64,000 bases of DNA from Zygnema cylindricum. Lineage: Eukaryota; Streptophyta; Zygnematophyceae; Zygnematales; Zygnemataceae. How positions within the stretch are numbered: position 1 is the stretch's first letter; every line of letters begins with the position of its first letter. The position numbers were made by a program, and so were the translations under genes. Location: assembly GCA_037447655.1 (NCBI GenBank), contig JBBHKE010000629.1, forward strand, positions 1 through 64,000, in the 5' to 3' direction. Positions 11,033 through 21,916 of this stretch are shown here, one piece after another. The notes beneath the pieces are model-generated. The model saw only the letters and a program-made list of their open reading frames with translations. It was not told the origin of the DNA and ran no database searches.

Positions 11033-11680
11033 TTCTAGAGGGTTTTTTAGGGTTTTGTTTTGTTTTGTTTTCTAATTTTTGTTATTCTTTTAGTATTATT
11101 TATATATACTTTTTTGTTTGATTTTTTTGTATTTCACATTTTTTATAGTGTTTGTCTTTTTTTTTTTTCAATCGGAATGCTTATTTTTACCAAATTTTAA
11201 AAGCGCAGTATTTATACCACATATAGATTTATAGATTTTGTGTAATTTTTAAGTTTGAGGTTGAGAATTTGTATAATCGAGTCGAAAATAGGACGAGGTT
11301 GTGATTTGATTATTTCTATATTTGATACTACAAAATATTTTTTGTTTTTTTTGCTCATCACAATGTGATTTTTGCTAATTAATTTTCTATGTGAAAAACT
11401 AAGATTTTTCCTTTTTTGCAAAATTCACAAGATAGTATTGTAGTCGAAAGAATAATCGTCCGAAAAATTGTAGTAAAAATTTTAGATTTGCGAGAGAATA
11501 AACATTAATATAAGAGTTTAAACATTAATCTAAGAGTTACACTCAAAATTAGGAACAAATCTCTTGAGGGAGTTGAATGTCGAGGGAAAAAAATATTCGT
11601 AAAGGGAGATTGCAAAAAGATAAAATAGTAAAAAGAAGAGGTACACGAGTTGTTTTTTTGCAAAGGGAGATGTACCACTA

Positions 11681-12423
11681 CACCACTCATTGTTATTAGT
11701 GTTAATAAGTCGCTACTACTTATAGCCAAAAATCACAAAATATAGTTAACAACATTATTTAAAGACGTGGACTATAACATGCCACGTCTCCTTGCATTAA
11801 ATAGTATTATTAATCATAATTTTCCATTAACATTACACCGCGAAACGTAATTAGCGTTATTAACGGTAATTCCGTCACCACGAATTTTGACCCAAAAGCC
11901 TTAAAGAGACTAAATAACTCTAAATTTTTCTCTACATTATTTAAGGTAGTTTTTGAATTAGCGTTAACAACTCTAATATAGTGTTGTTTTAAATAGTGTG
12001 GCTTACGGTCGGTGTCTAACCGTGCAAAATTGTATTGTATTAACGAAAAAAAAATACAAAAAATGATTTAATACATGCCGTTATGATGTAACCGCGTTTT
12101 CACAAACCGCTTAGTGCAAACGTGATAATGACGTGAAAGTGTACGTTTTGACAAAATGCGTTTTCACAAACCGCGTAGTGCAAACGTCATAATGGCGGGA
12201 AATTATACGTTTGCCACATTCTGTTCGTGTACCTAAAAGATATTCAAACCGGATAACTATTACAGACAAAAACCCAAATTAGAGTTATTGATAAATTAGA
12301 GTAAACCTTTTGTTTTGAAAAAACGAAAAAATCTAAATTAGAATAGATAACATTAACTATTTATTTACCCTAATTACGATTCGCGGTGTAATAAATGCTT
12401 AACCCTAATAACAATGAGCGTTG
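11681..12423. mobile_element. TA-site MITE, outer element, in H1
   Basis: The left end CACCACTCATTGTTATTAG after TA (11679-11680) matches the inverted right end CTAATAACAATGAGCGTTG before TA (12424-12425). It contains a second element of the same general class at 11836-12388, which explains the extra length. Confidence 0.7.
11836..12388. mobile_element. TA-site MITE (T family), nested inside 11681-12423
   Basis: The ends CACCGCGAAACGTAATTAG and CTAATTACGATTCGCGGTG are each bordered by TA (11834-11835 and 12389-12390). Its 553-bp length is close to that of the copies at 6433 and 7437, and the interior shares the same order of motifs. Confidence 0.8.
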
Positions 12424-12884
12424 TAATTTTGTACTTTTTCGGTTACGGGCGGGTACGGTTAATCGCGAGAAATTGAGTTTCGGTTAACTTTTATTTTCGT
12501 AAACGATGGTCGGTTAACGGTTAACAATTTTGAAGCGTGACATAACCCGGTCAGGCGTCGGTTACCCAGATTTTGAAAAAAAAAACGGTCGGTTTCGGTT
12601 ATGTAAAATATTGACTTTTGCGACCTCTGCCTTCGACAACCAAGACATTTATTTCATGCGACTTCAACATCGGTTCGACGTTATTGGCACCAAAAATTAC
12701 GGATGAACGATGTAACCCCAAAATCGAGTGGGAGTGTTGGTTTTATGCGATTCTGGGTGACATCATACATCGACGATTTCACCCTACCACAGTAACATCG
12801 TGGAGTACAACGGTCCGTACAGACTATCGCCGGAAAATCCGAGGGAACGTTGGTTCAACCTTTCACGTGACCTTGAACATTTAG

Positions 12885-13329
12885 TTACTAGGTTGGCTGT
12901 GTAGGTGCAGCAATTGTACAGGTGGCATTATATGATTGGACCAAGATTCTAGACATGGTTTATAAGATGCATTGTAGAAGCATTCTAATAGGCATCTTAC
13001 CAAAAGACAATTTAACTTTAGTTAATCCCAGTCATTTAGAGAGCATTCAGTAAATATAGACATAAGGAGAATAAATTTTAGAGATCAACTTTATTAGGAG
13101 AGTCTTTTCGAATTGTGCTTTCTATCAGTTATCTATTCAACGCTACGGCTAATTGAAAATCTCTTCCCTTTTTTGTCTAAATGTAAATGTTATCCTCCTA
13201 TTTATTCTTCTAGTGCTATCTTGTTTATTCTAGTGATTCACTTGAACCCCTATCCGTGCTATCTGCGCTACCTGCGCTAAGGTCTACAAGTTCGTGGCTG
13301 CGGGGCTTGCTCCGATCGCTCGAATGCTC
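12885..13329. other. No feature seen
   Basis: Ordinary AT-rich sequence without an open frame of note, terminal repeats or coding similarity that I can recognise. It directly follows the stop of the interrupted frame. Confidence 0.5.
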
Positions 13330-13660
13330 CACCAAAGTTTTCAGAGAGGGGAGGGGGGAGAAAGAGAGAATGAGAGGGTGAGGGAGAGGGGATGGGAGAG
13401 GGGGTGAAGGAGGGAGTGGGAGAGGGAGGAGAGGGGAATGGGAGGGAGAGCAAAATGGAGAAGGATAAGGAGAGGAGAGGGAGAGGGTTAGGAGAGAGGG
13501 AGGGGAGAGGAGGATGGAGAGGCGGACAGAGAGGGAGAGGGAAAGGGAAAGGAAGAGGGGGAGGGAGAGAGGGGCGGAGACGAGGCGGGAGTGGGGGGTA
13601 AGCGGTAGAGGAAGAAGGGGAGGGAGAGGTGTAAGGAGAGAGGGAGGAGCGTTCTTTCAA
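13330..13660. repeat. Long purine (GGGAGA) tract
   Basis: The plus strand is almost purely G and A for about 300 bases, built on GGGAGA, GAGGGG and AGAGAGGG units with rare interruptions. Long frames on both strands here are by-products of composition. Such tracts can form triplex (H-DNA) structures. A shorter relative lies at 19976-20085. Confidence 0.9.
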
Positions 13661-14387
13661 TACAAATCAGTACAGAAAGAGTCGAATAATTGGTCCATTA
13701 GATGTACCTAAATGGATTGCCGCTCACAAACTTTGTTTAGACAACAAATTGACCATAAATACAAATAAGATGAAAGAAAATAATCTATACATGTTTGATG
13801 TCAGTCTAAAATTCTATGCTTTTATTTTTTTATGAAATAGTATATAGCAAAGGTACGTAACATCAACAGGCACAAGGAAGTCATTGAAGAAATGATAAAA
13901 GGGACAAAAAATGTTGAAGAAAAAAGTTAAACAAGTTGTGAGACAATCCTGTGTTTTTTGCACCACACCAACACAAAAACAAAAGTAGGAACCCCAGAAA
14001 GGGGAAAAACTGAACTGCCGATTTCTAAGGCTAACAACATAATTTTACAAAATAAAGTATTAATTCCGGTAAGTCCTTTTTGATGGGTTTCTAAATTTTC
14101 TTTATTAACCACTCTATTATTCATCTACTCCATGTTAACATAGGTCCAAGTCTTCGGAACTCTTGTTTGAGGGTAATAAAAAATAGTTGACTATAAATGT
14201 CTTACAAATGTGACAAATGTAACTTAAAAAATTTGAAAAAAATAAAAAAATTGCGAGCTCGAATAGGTCATTTTCAGTACACGCTACGTTTTCAACATTT
14301 TTTCAGTTTGCCTTTATTTCCTAACCCTAATTAAATTTTGTAAGTTTTTCCATGAACACTTCACATAAAAACCATTATTAAGAATCA

Positions 14388-14683
14388 TTAATTGAACTCC
14401 CAAAAAAATTGAGGCTGAGTTAATTTCACAATTCTAACCATTTCTTTAAATCTTTTCCAAAATGATTTCATATTCGATTTAATTGTGGTCCATTTTGTAC
14501 CCGATCCCACCAATGAATAATAATTATGGCCGCAAGTTTTGGATAACCGAAGAAAAGTACCCGATGTATACAAACGGGGTTTAATTTCAAAAATAAACCC
14601 ATTTGTGGGCATAAATAACATATTGGTCAATATTGCCCCGTGAGGTGCTACAAAAACGAGAGCACGGTTGAAGAGTTTTTTAG
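14388..14683 (-). CDS. GT61-like gene, last exon
   Basis: The acceptor is a pyrimidine tract ending CTTCAG at 14684, and the exon starts with two bases of a split codon. It encodes AKKLFNRALVFVAPHGAIL, then TNMLFMP, then FEIKPR and GHNYYSLVG, matching the C-terminal half of the GT61 domain, and ends in a stop at 14390-14388. A basic tail (KSFWKRFKEMVRIVK) precedes the stop. Confidence 0.75.
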
Positions 14684-17600
14684 CTGAAGAATCCAAGAAA
14701 ACAAAAAAAAAAAAAATCAATTAATAGAAGTAAAGAGATAATATTCGAATTTGAATCATACGAGACATTGCCAAAAACTATCACAAATTCAAACACTTTT
14801 CAAAATGAACTTAGCCAACATCAACAAACTTTTCACAACATTCAGGAAAAATTGAATACCTAGATTTAAAGTACGCAAAGTCTAGTAAGCTTCAGTCAAT
14901 GTTTGAACGAAAAAAAAAAAAACCATTCACCCAAGCACATTCACGCCGATGAACAATTCAAACTTAGAAAATTCAGAAATTCCAAAAACTCCCATATACC
15001 AATCAACTAACATATACATAAAAATAAACGCCATAGGAAATCATTAAAACATTAACTTAGGAAGATGCCAAGAGGTATTTACCGTCAGATAGTGAAAGAT
15101 TTCCATCAAAAACTTTTACTCTTTCTCGACCGAAATAGTCAACCATTCCTTTTTCGACCTGGTCCGATTGGACTAATTGTCTTGGACCGTATCGTTTTCC
15201 TAGAATAGCCACCCAATCGCTCCCAACTTCGTGGTTACTTCTATCAAGAAAAAATTTCGGTTCACGAAAGCTCCAATCCGAATTAAAAATCGGAAATCCG
15301 TCTTGTGACACAAATGCTTTCCTCAAATTATTCCATTGGAAGCTATTCGGAAAGTGACATGTGGCAAAACAAGGCTACAAAAAAGAAAAAAGGAAACTTT
15401 TAGGTTTTCCATGTTTTGTTTACACTTTACAAAAAGATAAACATCAATCAACCTGTCATTTGTTGCTTGTATATTCACATTCTAATAACAATCGTCTTTC
15501 AACTGATAATCAACAGTCTTAAATGTCCGAATCATTGTTCCACTTTCTTTCAAAACCAAAAAGCACAGAAATATTAGCATCAAGCGTCCTTCACCAATGA
15601 AATAGTGTGGTTTCCATGAAACTATTTAGTGGGTTTACACATTGGTTCGAAAATATTATTATACATGTTAAATATACGAACATAATAAAGATATGTACAA
15701 CATACATATGAAAATGTATGTATACATATTATGTAATGCATATATGTACACATGTGTTTACAGACTGGGGTTCCAAACTACGTTAACAACGTACATACAT
15801 AAATATATACACACACATATATTGCATATATATATTATATATAGATATATCTGGAGTTTATAATTTACATCTCATCCACACTCGCTATGGTAAAAATTGT
15901 GTTCCTACCTAAATGAACAGTGTTATTTGTACTTTTCTGTTTTAGTTTCGAACCACCTGATCTTTGTTGTCATGTAGCCATATGAAGTATGTTGTCTACT
16001 GTAATATGTTTCCAAGGTTTAGTTTCAGATTCCTGGCATTAACTTTTTTTTTCTTATACCGTAGATCGCCAACATACAAATCAAATATATTTGCCGTCAA
16101 ATATATTTGATTCACATTCTCTTTCGACAAACTTGTGATTCTGTGTCATATGCCAAAACATCGCCTCCACATATCCTCCCTTTTCTTTTTCCAGCACTTG
16201 TATCGCCCAGATGCTGCCACTTGGCGACAGGCAGCTGCCTCAAAATTCTCGACGCTACAATCAAATGACACATGGGACACTTTTGACATTCCTCTCAATT
16301 GTTGTGCTATCGTTCAAAGGGGTTGTTTGAAATTAAAGAAAATGTTGACGGCACGGTCAACAAGTACGAAGCTCGCTTGGTTGTGAAGGGGTCCTTACAC
16401 TAAGAGGGGATTGAATTCCCCGAAACATACGCTCCATTGGCCAAATTATTTCTTGTCTCTTCTGCCATACAAACCCGGAACTTCACCAGGGACATTCGAC
16501 TAACTTTCATATGGGGAATTAACCCAAGAAATTTACCTCAAGAAAGGTTACATTAACTAGGGACTGAAGAGCTTATTTATTTTCCACAAAAATCTTTGTA
16601 TGAATTGAAACAGCCGCTAGGCATTTGAAATAGGAACCTTGTGGTGTTCGCCTGTCCGAAGGATTTCATCACATTGATGCAGATTACTGTATTTACCTAC
16701 ATAAGTAGCGTGACTCACTCATCATCATGTTCGCTACGTGGACGGTGTGATCATCGTCGGGAAAACCCTTCCTCTAAAGCACGCCACAAAAACTATGCTC
16801 CATCATCATTTTTCTATGGCCGACCTTGGCAAAACTAGAATTCAGTTTTGAAATTGATTTTTTTTCCGCTTAACCGGACCAGAAACCTTATGCGTCTATA
16901 AAAAGGCATTGAAGATATTTTGACTTAAGCAATTCTCCCGTTGAAATCCCTTTAGATCCAAACGCCAAAAAAATTATATCCCAGATGGATATTGCCAAGA
17001 GGGCATACATGATCATTAGTATCATACCATGATGGAAAGTTATATATACAGTTAGGATACCTACTAGACCCGGCATTGCTGTTGCCTTAGGAAATTTTAC
17101 TCACATACAGGCGGCCAAACATGTGTTTCACGACATCTAGGTCACAAAATTTCTCTCCCTTCCTTTTGATGGGTCCACCACACCTCTTTGTGGTTTTTGT
17201 GACAGTGACTGGGGTGACCAGAAACCCACTGCTCAACTGACTTGGGTGACCAGAAACCCACTGCTCAACTTCCAGTGTTTGTTTCTCTCACAGCGGGGGC
17301 CTTGTCTCTTGTTCCTCCCGCAAGTAACCATTTCTTGCCCTTATCGTCTACCAAGTTGGAGTACATGGCTAACACCAAAGAGGCCAGAGAAGCCATTTGG
17401 CTCAACATTTTCTTTCATAATGTTAAATTTCTCCAATCTTCCCGACCATTGTCCATGCGGACTCTCAACGTGCCCTTGCTCTCCTTTGCAATCCAGACTA
17501 CCATCGGCGCACCAAGCATATGGGCATCATGTATTACTTCACCCGGGAAACTATCAAAAACGGAGTCCTAGCATCTCAGTGTTGCCCCGTAGGTCTGTAG

Positions 17601-20600
17601 GTGCCTGGTTTGGATCATTCCCACTGTGAACTTCTTCGACACTTTGTGATCGCCTAAACTAGAAATCCTATACTTCGAACAGGCAGGAGTGTCACTCGTC
17701 CTTTTCTGTTCTAGTTCCCCGGATTTCTATCTGACATCTACTGTCCCTCATGTGCATAAAGTTCAAAGTGTTGTGTAGTCTACTACCTAGATTTAGTTTC
17801 AGATTCCTAAATTACATTTTGTTTTTTTATTATGCTCTAGATCTGGTTTTAAATTGTGTAACTTATACTTTTGTTTTAGTCTCTGCATCGAGTTTGAGAA
17901 TCTGCAGATTATACATTCGAGGCATCGTAGCCTTACTGTACATACTGATCCACGATCTGTTTTGCAATTAGTGTAGATTGTTAGATTTAGTTCTAGATTG
18001 TGTGTTACTTTTCGTGACTTTTTGCACGACATCTTCTGACTGGCACAAGTGCAGGTACTCAAAATTCGTTCCGTTTAAGTGCATTTTTCTCTCACTAAAT
18101 CACGATTCAAAAGCATTTTGTGCTCCTATCCTATTCGCTGCAATGACTTTCCTAGTCACAGAAGGCAGATTAAGGTTTTAAAGATGTAGGAAAAACATAG
18201 CGCAAAAAAGAAACAAAAACGTAAAATTATAAAATGTTAGAACTTCCCAAGAAAGCTGAAACAAAAAGAAGGCTGAAAATCACCTGGTAAACTCTTTCGC
18301 CCAGAAAAAGTTGATGACTGTACACTTCATAAATATTAAGTTGATTTATATGATCTCCGAAGATATATGATCCCAAAGAAAGTAAATTTTCTCTCTACAA
18401 GACATAAAACAAAAAGAAACAATGAGGATAGTGCAAATAAAGTACACAAAAAATATACAATGTATCTTATAAGCATAGATTGACACTTGTCACCACAAAT
18501 TTGATGCATGTTTCTATTTTTTCCCATGTTGCTTACATTTCCTGTGGGGAATTTTGTGAAAGAAAAGAGTAAGTTAAAAAATTTAGCCCCCAATTCAGCT
18601 CCAAATTGCTGGTTTCCTGGTGGGAATTCCGGAGCTCCATAATGCTTGAAAAAACATGTGGAATGTGAAATGTGTAAGGTGAAATTCCATTTTCCTCTAC
18701 AATGCGATTGAAAGGCATTTATGGAGGTTTTTTTTTTGGGTATGTATGCAATTGGACCCTGTGTATGTGTGATGTCATTTATACAATTTTTTATTAAAAA
18801 AAAAATGGTATAGTGGTTTGTTTTTCTCGAAGAGAATCTCTTGACATTTGCTTAAAGTAATTAGTCAAAAAGAATAAGAAAATCGATATGACTATTTTAG
18901 TGAATGCTACAACTTATACTAACACTTTCTGAATACTATGGTTTTATGAATATGACTACTATCCCTTATGAGTATGTACGAATAATAATCACTAAATTGG
19001 GCGATGCCAACTTATTTTCGATAAAAAAATGATAAAGATTCAGAACCACACTCAAATCTAAGAAAAAAAAATGGTCTTGGTCTTGAACAATCCATGAGCC
19101 CTAATGCCGATCAGAATAATTCACATTAATTTCAGTGTGAAACCCAATTAAAGTTTAAAAAATTTACCTGACCCGCCCGACAAATCACGGGAATCTCGGG
19201 CTTTTCTCGTAAAATGTCGACAAATTCAACAAACGCGGGAATCCATTCCGTCATAAAATGGTAAAAATTTAGGCCATTCACATGGGCAAAATTGACGAAT
19301 TCTTTGAAAACAACGATTTTTGTGTCCAGATGATACGAATATATCTGTTTCAACAAAAGAAAAGCAACAAGATTATAAAATTTCTACCTAGAAAAAACCA
19401 AAAAAGAATTTACTAAAATGGAGAAAATTCACAGAAAATCGAATGGTCAAAGTAAGAATAACCCCCAGAAAATAATCAGATCCTCAAAATGAAAATAAAA
19501 AAACTCCAAAAACATGAAATTCCAAGGATAAGTCAGTGCCCATAAGCTCTTAAAGGAAATTAAATTTTCGGATTCTCTTATCACCTTGTCCTTAGTTTTT
19601 TAATGTTATTTCCATCTTCTCCATTATCTTTAGTTAGTTTCTTCTTTCCATTCTTTTGTATATTTTACAATTTTTTACCACATTGGCGTAGATTTGAGTT
19701 TTATAAATTGAGGATATATATTTGTTCGCATCATATCATTTGTAAACCTTAAACCCTACCATTAATTTCATTTTTTATGGAAATGAAGGGTTTTAGAATC
19801 ACAAATGTCAAGATTAGCTCACATTAAAAAAGACAACCCGGACTTTCCGATAAATGCAGTTAAGTAAAAATTAAAATACGTACTAAATCACGCACTAAAA
19901 ACTAGCTTACCTAAGCGACAAAAGAAGAAGAAAAAACTAGAGAAAATAATCAACTAAACAAACAATCACCCAAAAAGAAAGAGAGAGAGGGGAATGGGAG
20001 GGAGAGAGGGGAAGAAGGGGAGGGAGAGAGGGGAAGAAGGGGAAGGAGAGAGGGGAATGGAAGGAAGAGAGAGGGATGGGGATGTAGCATATTATAGAAA
20101 TCATACATCTTCTTTTTTTCTCACGTCTCCCGCGCATCCTCCTCTATGAAAATGATATTTTGGAGTAAATGGGAACCCGAAAATGTTGACATAAACACTA
20201 TTTAAAATATAAACCTCCCCTCCCGCGGCCGCAATTTTTTTCATTTTTTTTTTTAGCAAATTCGTACTCCAACAAGCTTCGATCTCTTCCGAAAAATTTC
20301 CAAAACATTTTTGGAAATTCGGACATATACCCCCATTGCACCCGGAAGTCACAAAACTCGTGTCGTTTCTCGCGCTCTTTTTATCCAAATAAAAGGTCTC
20401 TAAATCCACTCTATTTATGGTAATGCCTAATCTTCCATATCTAATGGGACGGGGTCTATTTAAATCATATTGTCTCTCTCCCTCCTCCTTCCTCCTATCC
20501 TCATTTGTGATTTTTTTTTTCGTTCTCTCCCAGTCCTCACACCCCCTTTCTTCATCTTCTTCCTTCCCCTCTTTCTTTTCCCTTTCAAATGATTCAACCT

Positions 20601-21039
20601 CTCTCTCTCTCTCCCTCTCCCTCTCCTCCCCCCCTTTGAAAATTTTCCCTCCACACTCTCTCGAGTCACCCTCTCTCACCTCATCCTTTCCCCCCTCTAC
20701 CTGTTTTCCCTCTGTGCCTTCCTCCTCTCTCACTTCACCCGCCTCCATCCTCCTCTCTTCTCCCTCCCTCACCTCCCTCCTCCTTTCCTCTCCCTTTCCC
20801 TCCTCCCCCGTCCCCTTCCCTCCCTCTCTCTTCCCTTCTTCCCTCCCATTGTTTTCCCCTTTTCCCAAAAAATTGCCTCCTTCCTCGACCCAGTGGTGAC
20901 TCTGGTCGGTGGCTTTGTCGTCTAGTGAAGGTCGGTGCTCTGCGAAAACCGTACGGAAATTTGTCGTCGCCCGTACGACCAAAAGAATAAATATAAGGCA
21001 GGGGGAAATCAAACCGCCATGGAAAAAGACAAACGCCAT
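14388..21039 (-). CDS. GT61-family-like glycosyltransferase gene (multi-exon; gene model partial)
   Basis: Glycosyltransferase family 61 enzymes are Golgi type II membrane proteins that transfer sugars (for example xylose, arabinose or GlcNAc) to glycans. Three minus-strand exons fit this fold in the right order: NFYHFMTEW (19344-19168), a region ending VKVFDGNLSLSD (15374-15083), and VFVAPHGAILTNMLFMP followed by FEIKPR (14683-14388). The HGA(G/I)LTNMLFMP motif is the family hallmark. In most members the fourth residue is Gly rather than Ile. Splice phases agree: phase 0 between the first two exons and phase 1 between the last two. The first exon (21039 to about 20215) supplies a signal anchor and a charged stem. 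More exons may be missing between exons 1 and 2. The substrate cannot be deduced. The intron of 3.8 kb carries a degenerate copia element on the opposite strand. Confidence 0.7.
15083..15374 (-). CDS. GT61-like gene, internal exon
   Basis: The acceptor TTTTTTGTAG lies at 15376-15375, and the donor GTAAAT follows 15083. The exon is 292 nt and leaves one base of a codon, which joins in phase to the last exon. It encodes a SDWVAILGKRYGPR strand (usual position of the 'LLIxR' strand of GT61) and VKVFDGNLSLSD, which precedes the HGA motif in family members. Confidence 0.75.
15650..15850. repeat. AT-rich TATA/TACATA microsatellite in intron
   Basis: Runs of TACATA, ATGTAT and TATATA alternate here, with several short palindromes. 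It lies in the intron of the GT61-like gene just before the copia remnant. Confidence 0.8.
15918..18060 (+). mobile_element. Degenerate copia retrotransposon K inside the GT61-like intron (antisense to the gene)
   Basis: Reverse transcriptase pieces are readable in mixed frames from about 16190: RPDAATWRQAAASKF, TWDTFDIP and FPETYAPLAK, which are typical copia RT N-terminal phrases. RNase H follows at about 17190-17520 with STKLEYMA and EAREAIWL. Many stops and shifts make it non-functional. Two diverged copies of one sequence flank it (about 15919-16060 and 17688-17845: AGTGT(T/C)A(T/C)T, CTTTTCTGTT(T/C)TAG, TTTAGTTTCAGATTCCT) and are probably parts of its LTRs. No gag or integrase is seen, so internal deletion is likely. 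The outer boundary at 18060 is approximate. Confidence 0.6.
17207..17270. repeat. 32-bp tandem duplication inside element K RNase H
   Basis: GGGTGACCAGAAACCCACTG followed by CTCAACTGACTT-like sequence occurs twice in a row. It interrupts the RNase H frame. Confidence 0.85.
18061..19130. other. Intron sequence, nothing recognised
   Basis: AT-rich DNA without recognisable coding similarity. Short frames occur on both strands, but none has a GT61 or transposon motif. It could hold a further short exon that I did not detect. Confidence 0.4.
19168..19344 (-). CDS. GT61-like gene, internal exon with YHF motif
   Basis: The acceptor is GTTGAAACAG before 19344, and the donor CAG/GTAAAT follows 19168. 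The exon has 177 nt and is phase 0 at both ends, so it fits the exon at 15374. It encodes IVVFKEFVNFAHVNGLNF, then YHFMTEWIPAFVEF, then PEIPVICRAGQ. In GT61 enzymes a YHF/NFYH segment followed by a 'xPDIPV' strand occurs at this place. Confidence 0.7.
19976..20085. repeat. GA-rich purine tract in presumed first intron
   Basis: AGAGAGAGGGGAATGGGAGG-type units repeat about four times, with GGGGAAGAAGGGGAGGGAGAG between them. It resembles the tract at 13330-13660 and the complement of the stem-coding tract at 20460-20890. Confidence 0.85.
20215..21039 (-). CDS. Candidate first exon: signal anchor plus charged Glu/Gly/Arg-rich stem
   Basis: From ATG at 21039 the frame encodes MAFVFFHGG, a hydrophobic segment (LISPCLIFILLVV, residues about 10-22) and then about 140 residues very rich in Glu, Gly, Lys and Arg, written by a purine tract on the minus strand. 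A less biased region with four cysteines follows (CNGGICPNFQKC and EACWSTN). This layout suits a Golgi type II protein: short cytoplasmic end, anchor, stem. The open frame goes on to 20101. GAG/GTTTAT at 20215 is a phase-0 donor that would fit the exon at 19344, but it is a weak guess. The link to the downstream exons rests on position and strand only. Confidence 0.45.
20460..20890. repeat. Polypyrimidine tract (plus strand) coding the charged stem on the minus strand
   Basis: The plus strand is about 90 percent C and T, in CTCCCTC, CCTCCTC and CTCTCTC runs. On the minus strand it is read as Glu/Gly/Lys/Arg-rich codons inside the candidate first exon of the GT61-like gene. The plus-strand 160-codon frame (Ser/Pro/Leu-rich) is its shadow. 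Confidence 0.8.
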
Positions 21040-21396
21040 GCCACTATACAGAAGCCGCCACGTATTCGCGACAAATTTTCATTCTTTATCTCGTCGCTTT
21101 CTAATAAATAGTGAACTTTTGGCGACTTCGCACTGTATTTAAAAAAAAATATTGACCTGCATTCGATTGGTTTAGAAATGGTATAGTTCTAATGTCCGAC
21201 TGTCGGATCACCGTACCGTCCTTTCTAATAGAGGATTGACACAGTGGATGTACACGTGCGATACCTCTGTAAGAGGTGTCGTATTGTAATAATGGCAGAC
21301 ACCAGCCTTAATTCTATTGGTCGAAATTTATGTTCCTACTCGCGCGTACGTCAATTGTTAGTGGAAAACGGAGGCGATCCGATTCCATGTACAGCA

Positions 21397-21600
21397 CACC
21401 GTGTACCGCAATTAACGTTAATGATTTTTTCGCCACTTAAAACACCTCATATGCGTACACAATTGTACGATTTACAGTTTTAGACCGCCAATCGGAAGCT
21501 GAGATTGTAACCTTTCAATCGAAACCGTCAGATATAAAATACGACATGTGTGTACGGAGAAAAGGTGTTTTAAGTGGCAAAAAAATCATTAACACTAATA
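21397..21600. mobile_element. TA-type MITE relative (short T family) in repeat Q copy a
   Basis: The ends are inverted repeats: CGTTAATGATTTTTTCGCC plus ACTTAAAACACC on the left, and their complement on the right. The interior AGACCGCCAATCGGAAGCTG and TTTCAATCG(A/C)AACCGTC(A) is shared with the elements at 46128-46343 and 49109-50949. The left end has CACCGTG but the target TA is not intact. Confidence 0.7.
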
Positions 21601-21916
21601 TAAGTTTACTGTAGCTTTTCCGTCAGCTTCGACCGTAAAGTTTCGGTTCGTTATCCTTTGTGACACTGGGGAATGACACGTGTGCTGTAAGACTTTCTAT
21701 AGGAGAACTGCCTAACCGGCGGTTTTGGCCTACTAATCAAAGAAATTATACGGAATAAAGTACGATTGTGATAATAGATTCTGTACGTTCGTGCATAATG
21801 TTTCGTTGTCGTTACCTAAAAGTTAGGCGTATCGCCATAAATTATGCTTTAGTAAATAGCGTCGCATGCGACAGCGAAGCAGAATAGAATATGTTCGTAA
21901 ATGGAACAACGCAGAG

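Larger units (their letters stand above)
9731..12629. mobile_element. hAT-like element H1 with a degraded BED-finger transposase remnant
   Basis: The left end is CAGAGGTCGCAAACGG and the right end is the inverted GCGACCTCTG. The target duplication is CCTTCAAC (9723-9730) against CCTTCGAC (12630-12637). At 2899 bp it is the longest member of the CAGAGG family here and the only one with a transposase-like frame (10829-11032). It has received an M2 MITE (9923-10228) and two nested TA-site elements (11681-12423, 11836-12388). Outer parts share CGGT-rich sequence with the elements at 6027-8296 and 47221-48001. Confidence 0.85.
5902..12884 (+). pseudogene. Unidentified coding-like sequence broken by three transposon insertions
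   Basis: Host pieces are 5902-6026, 8305-8313, 9635-9730 and 12638-12884. They are separated by elements 6027-8296, 8314-9626 and 9731-12629, each flanked by an 8-bp target duplication. Counting one copy of each duplication, the pieces add up to 477 bases, a multiple of three, and a single frame stays open for about 158 codons up to TAG at 12882-12884. That is unlikely for random sequence, so I infer that coding DNA was hit three times. No family is recognised. The frame follows the ORF at 5438-5905 with a one-base shift, so either a frameshift or splicing is needed to join them. Other frames of the last piece also read plausibly for short distances, which lowers confidence. Confidence 0.4.

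Noticed and set aside
13277-13711. Long frames on both strands (Pro/Ser-rich and Gly/Arg-rich)
   Set aside because: They come from the purine tract, where stops are rare by composition. No start context or family.
18336-18718. Possible further exon of the GT61-like gene
   Set aside because: Frames have no GT61 motif and no paired splice sites in a fitting phase.
20417-20899. 160-codon Ser/Pro/Leu-rich plus-strand frame
   Set aside because: It is the opposite strand of the Glu/Arg-rich candidate exon and has no domain.
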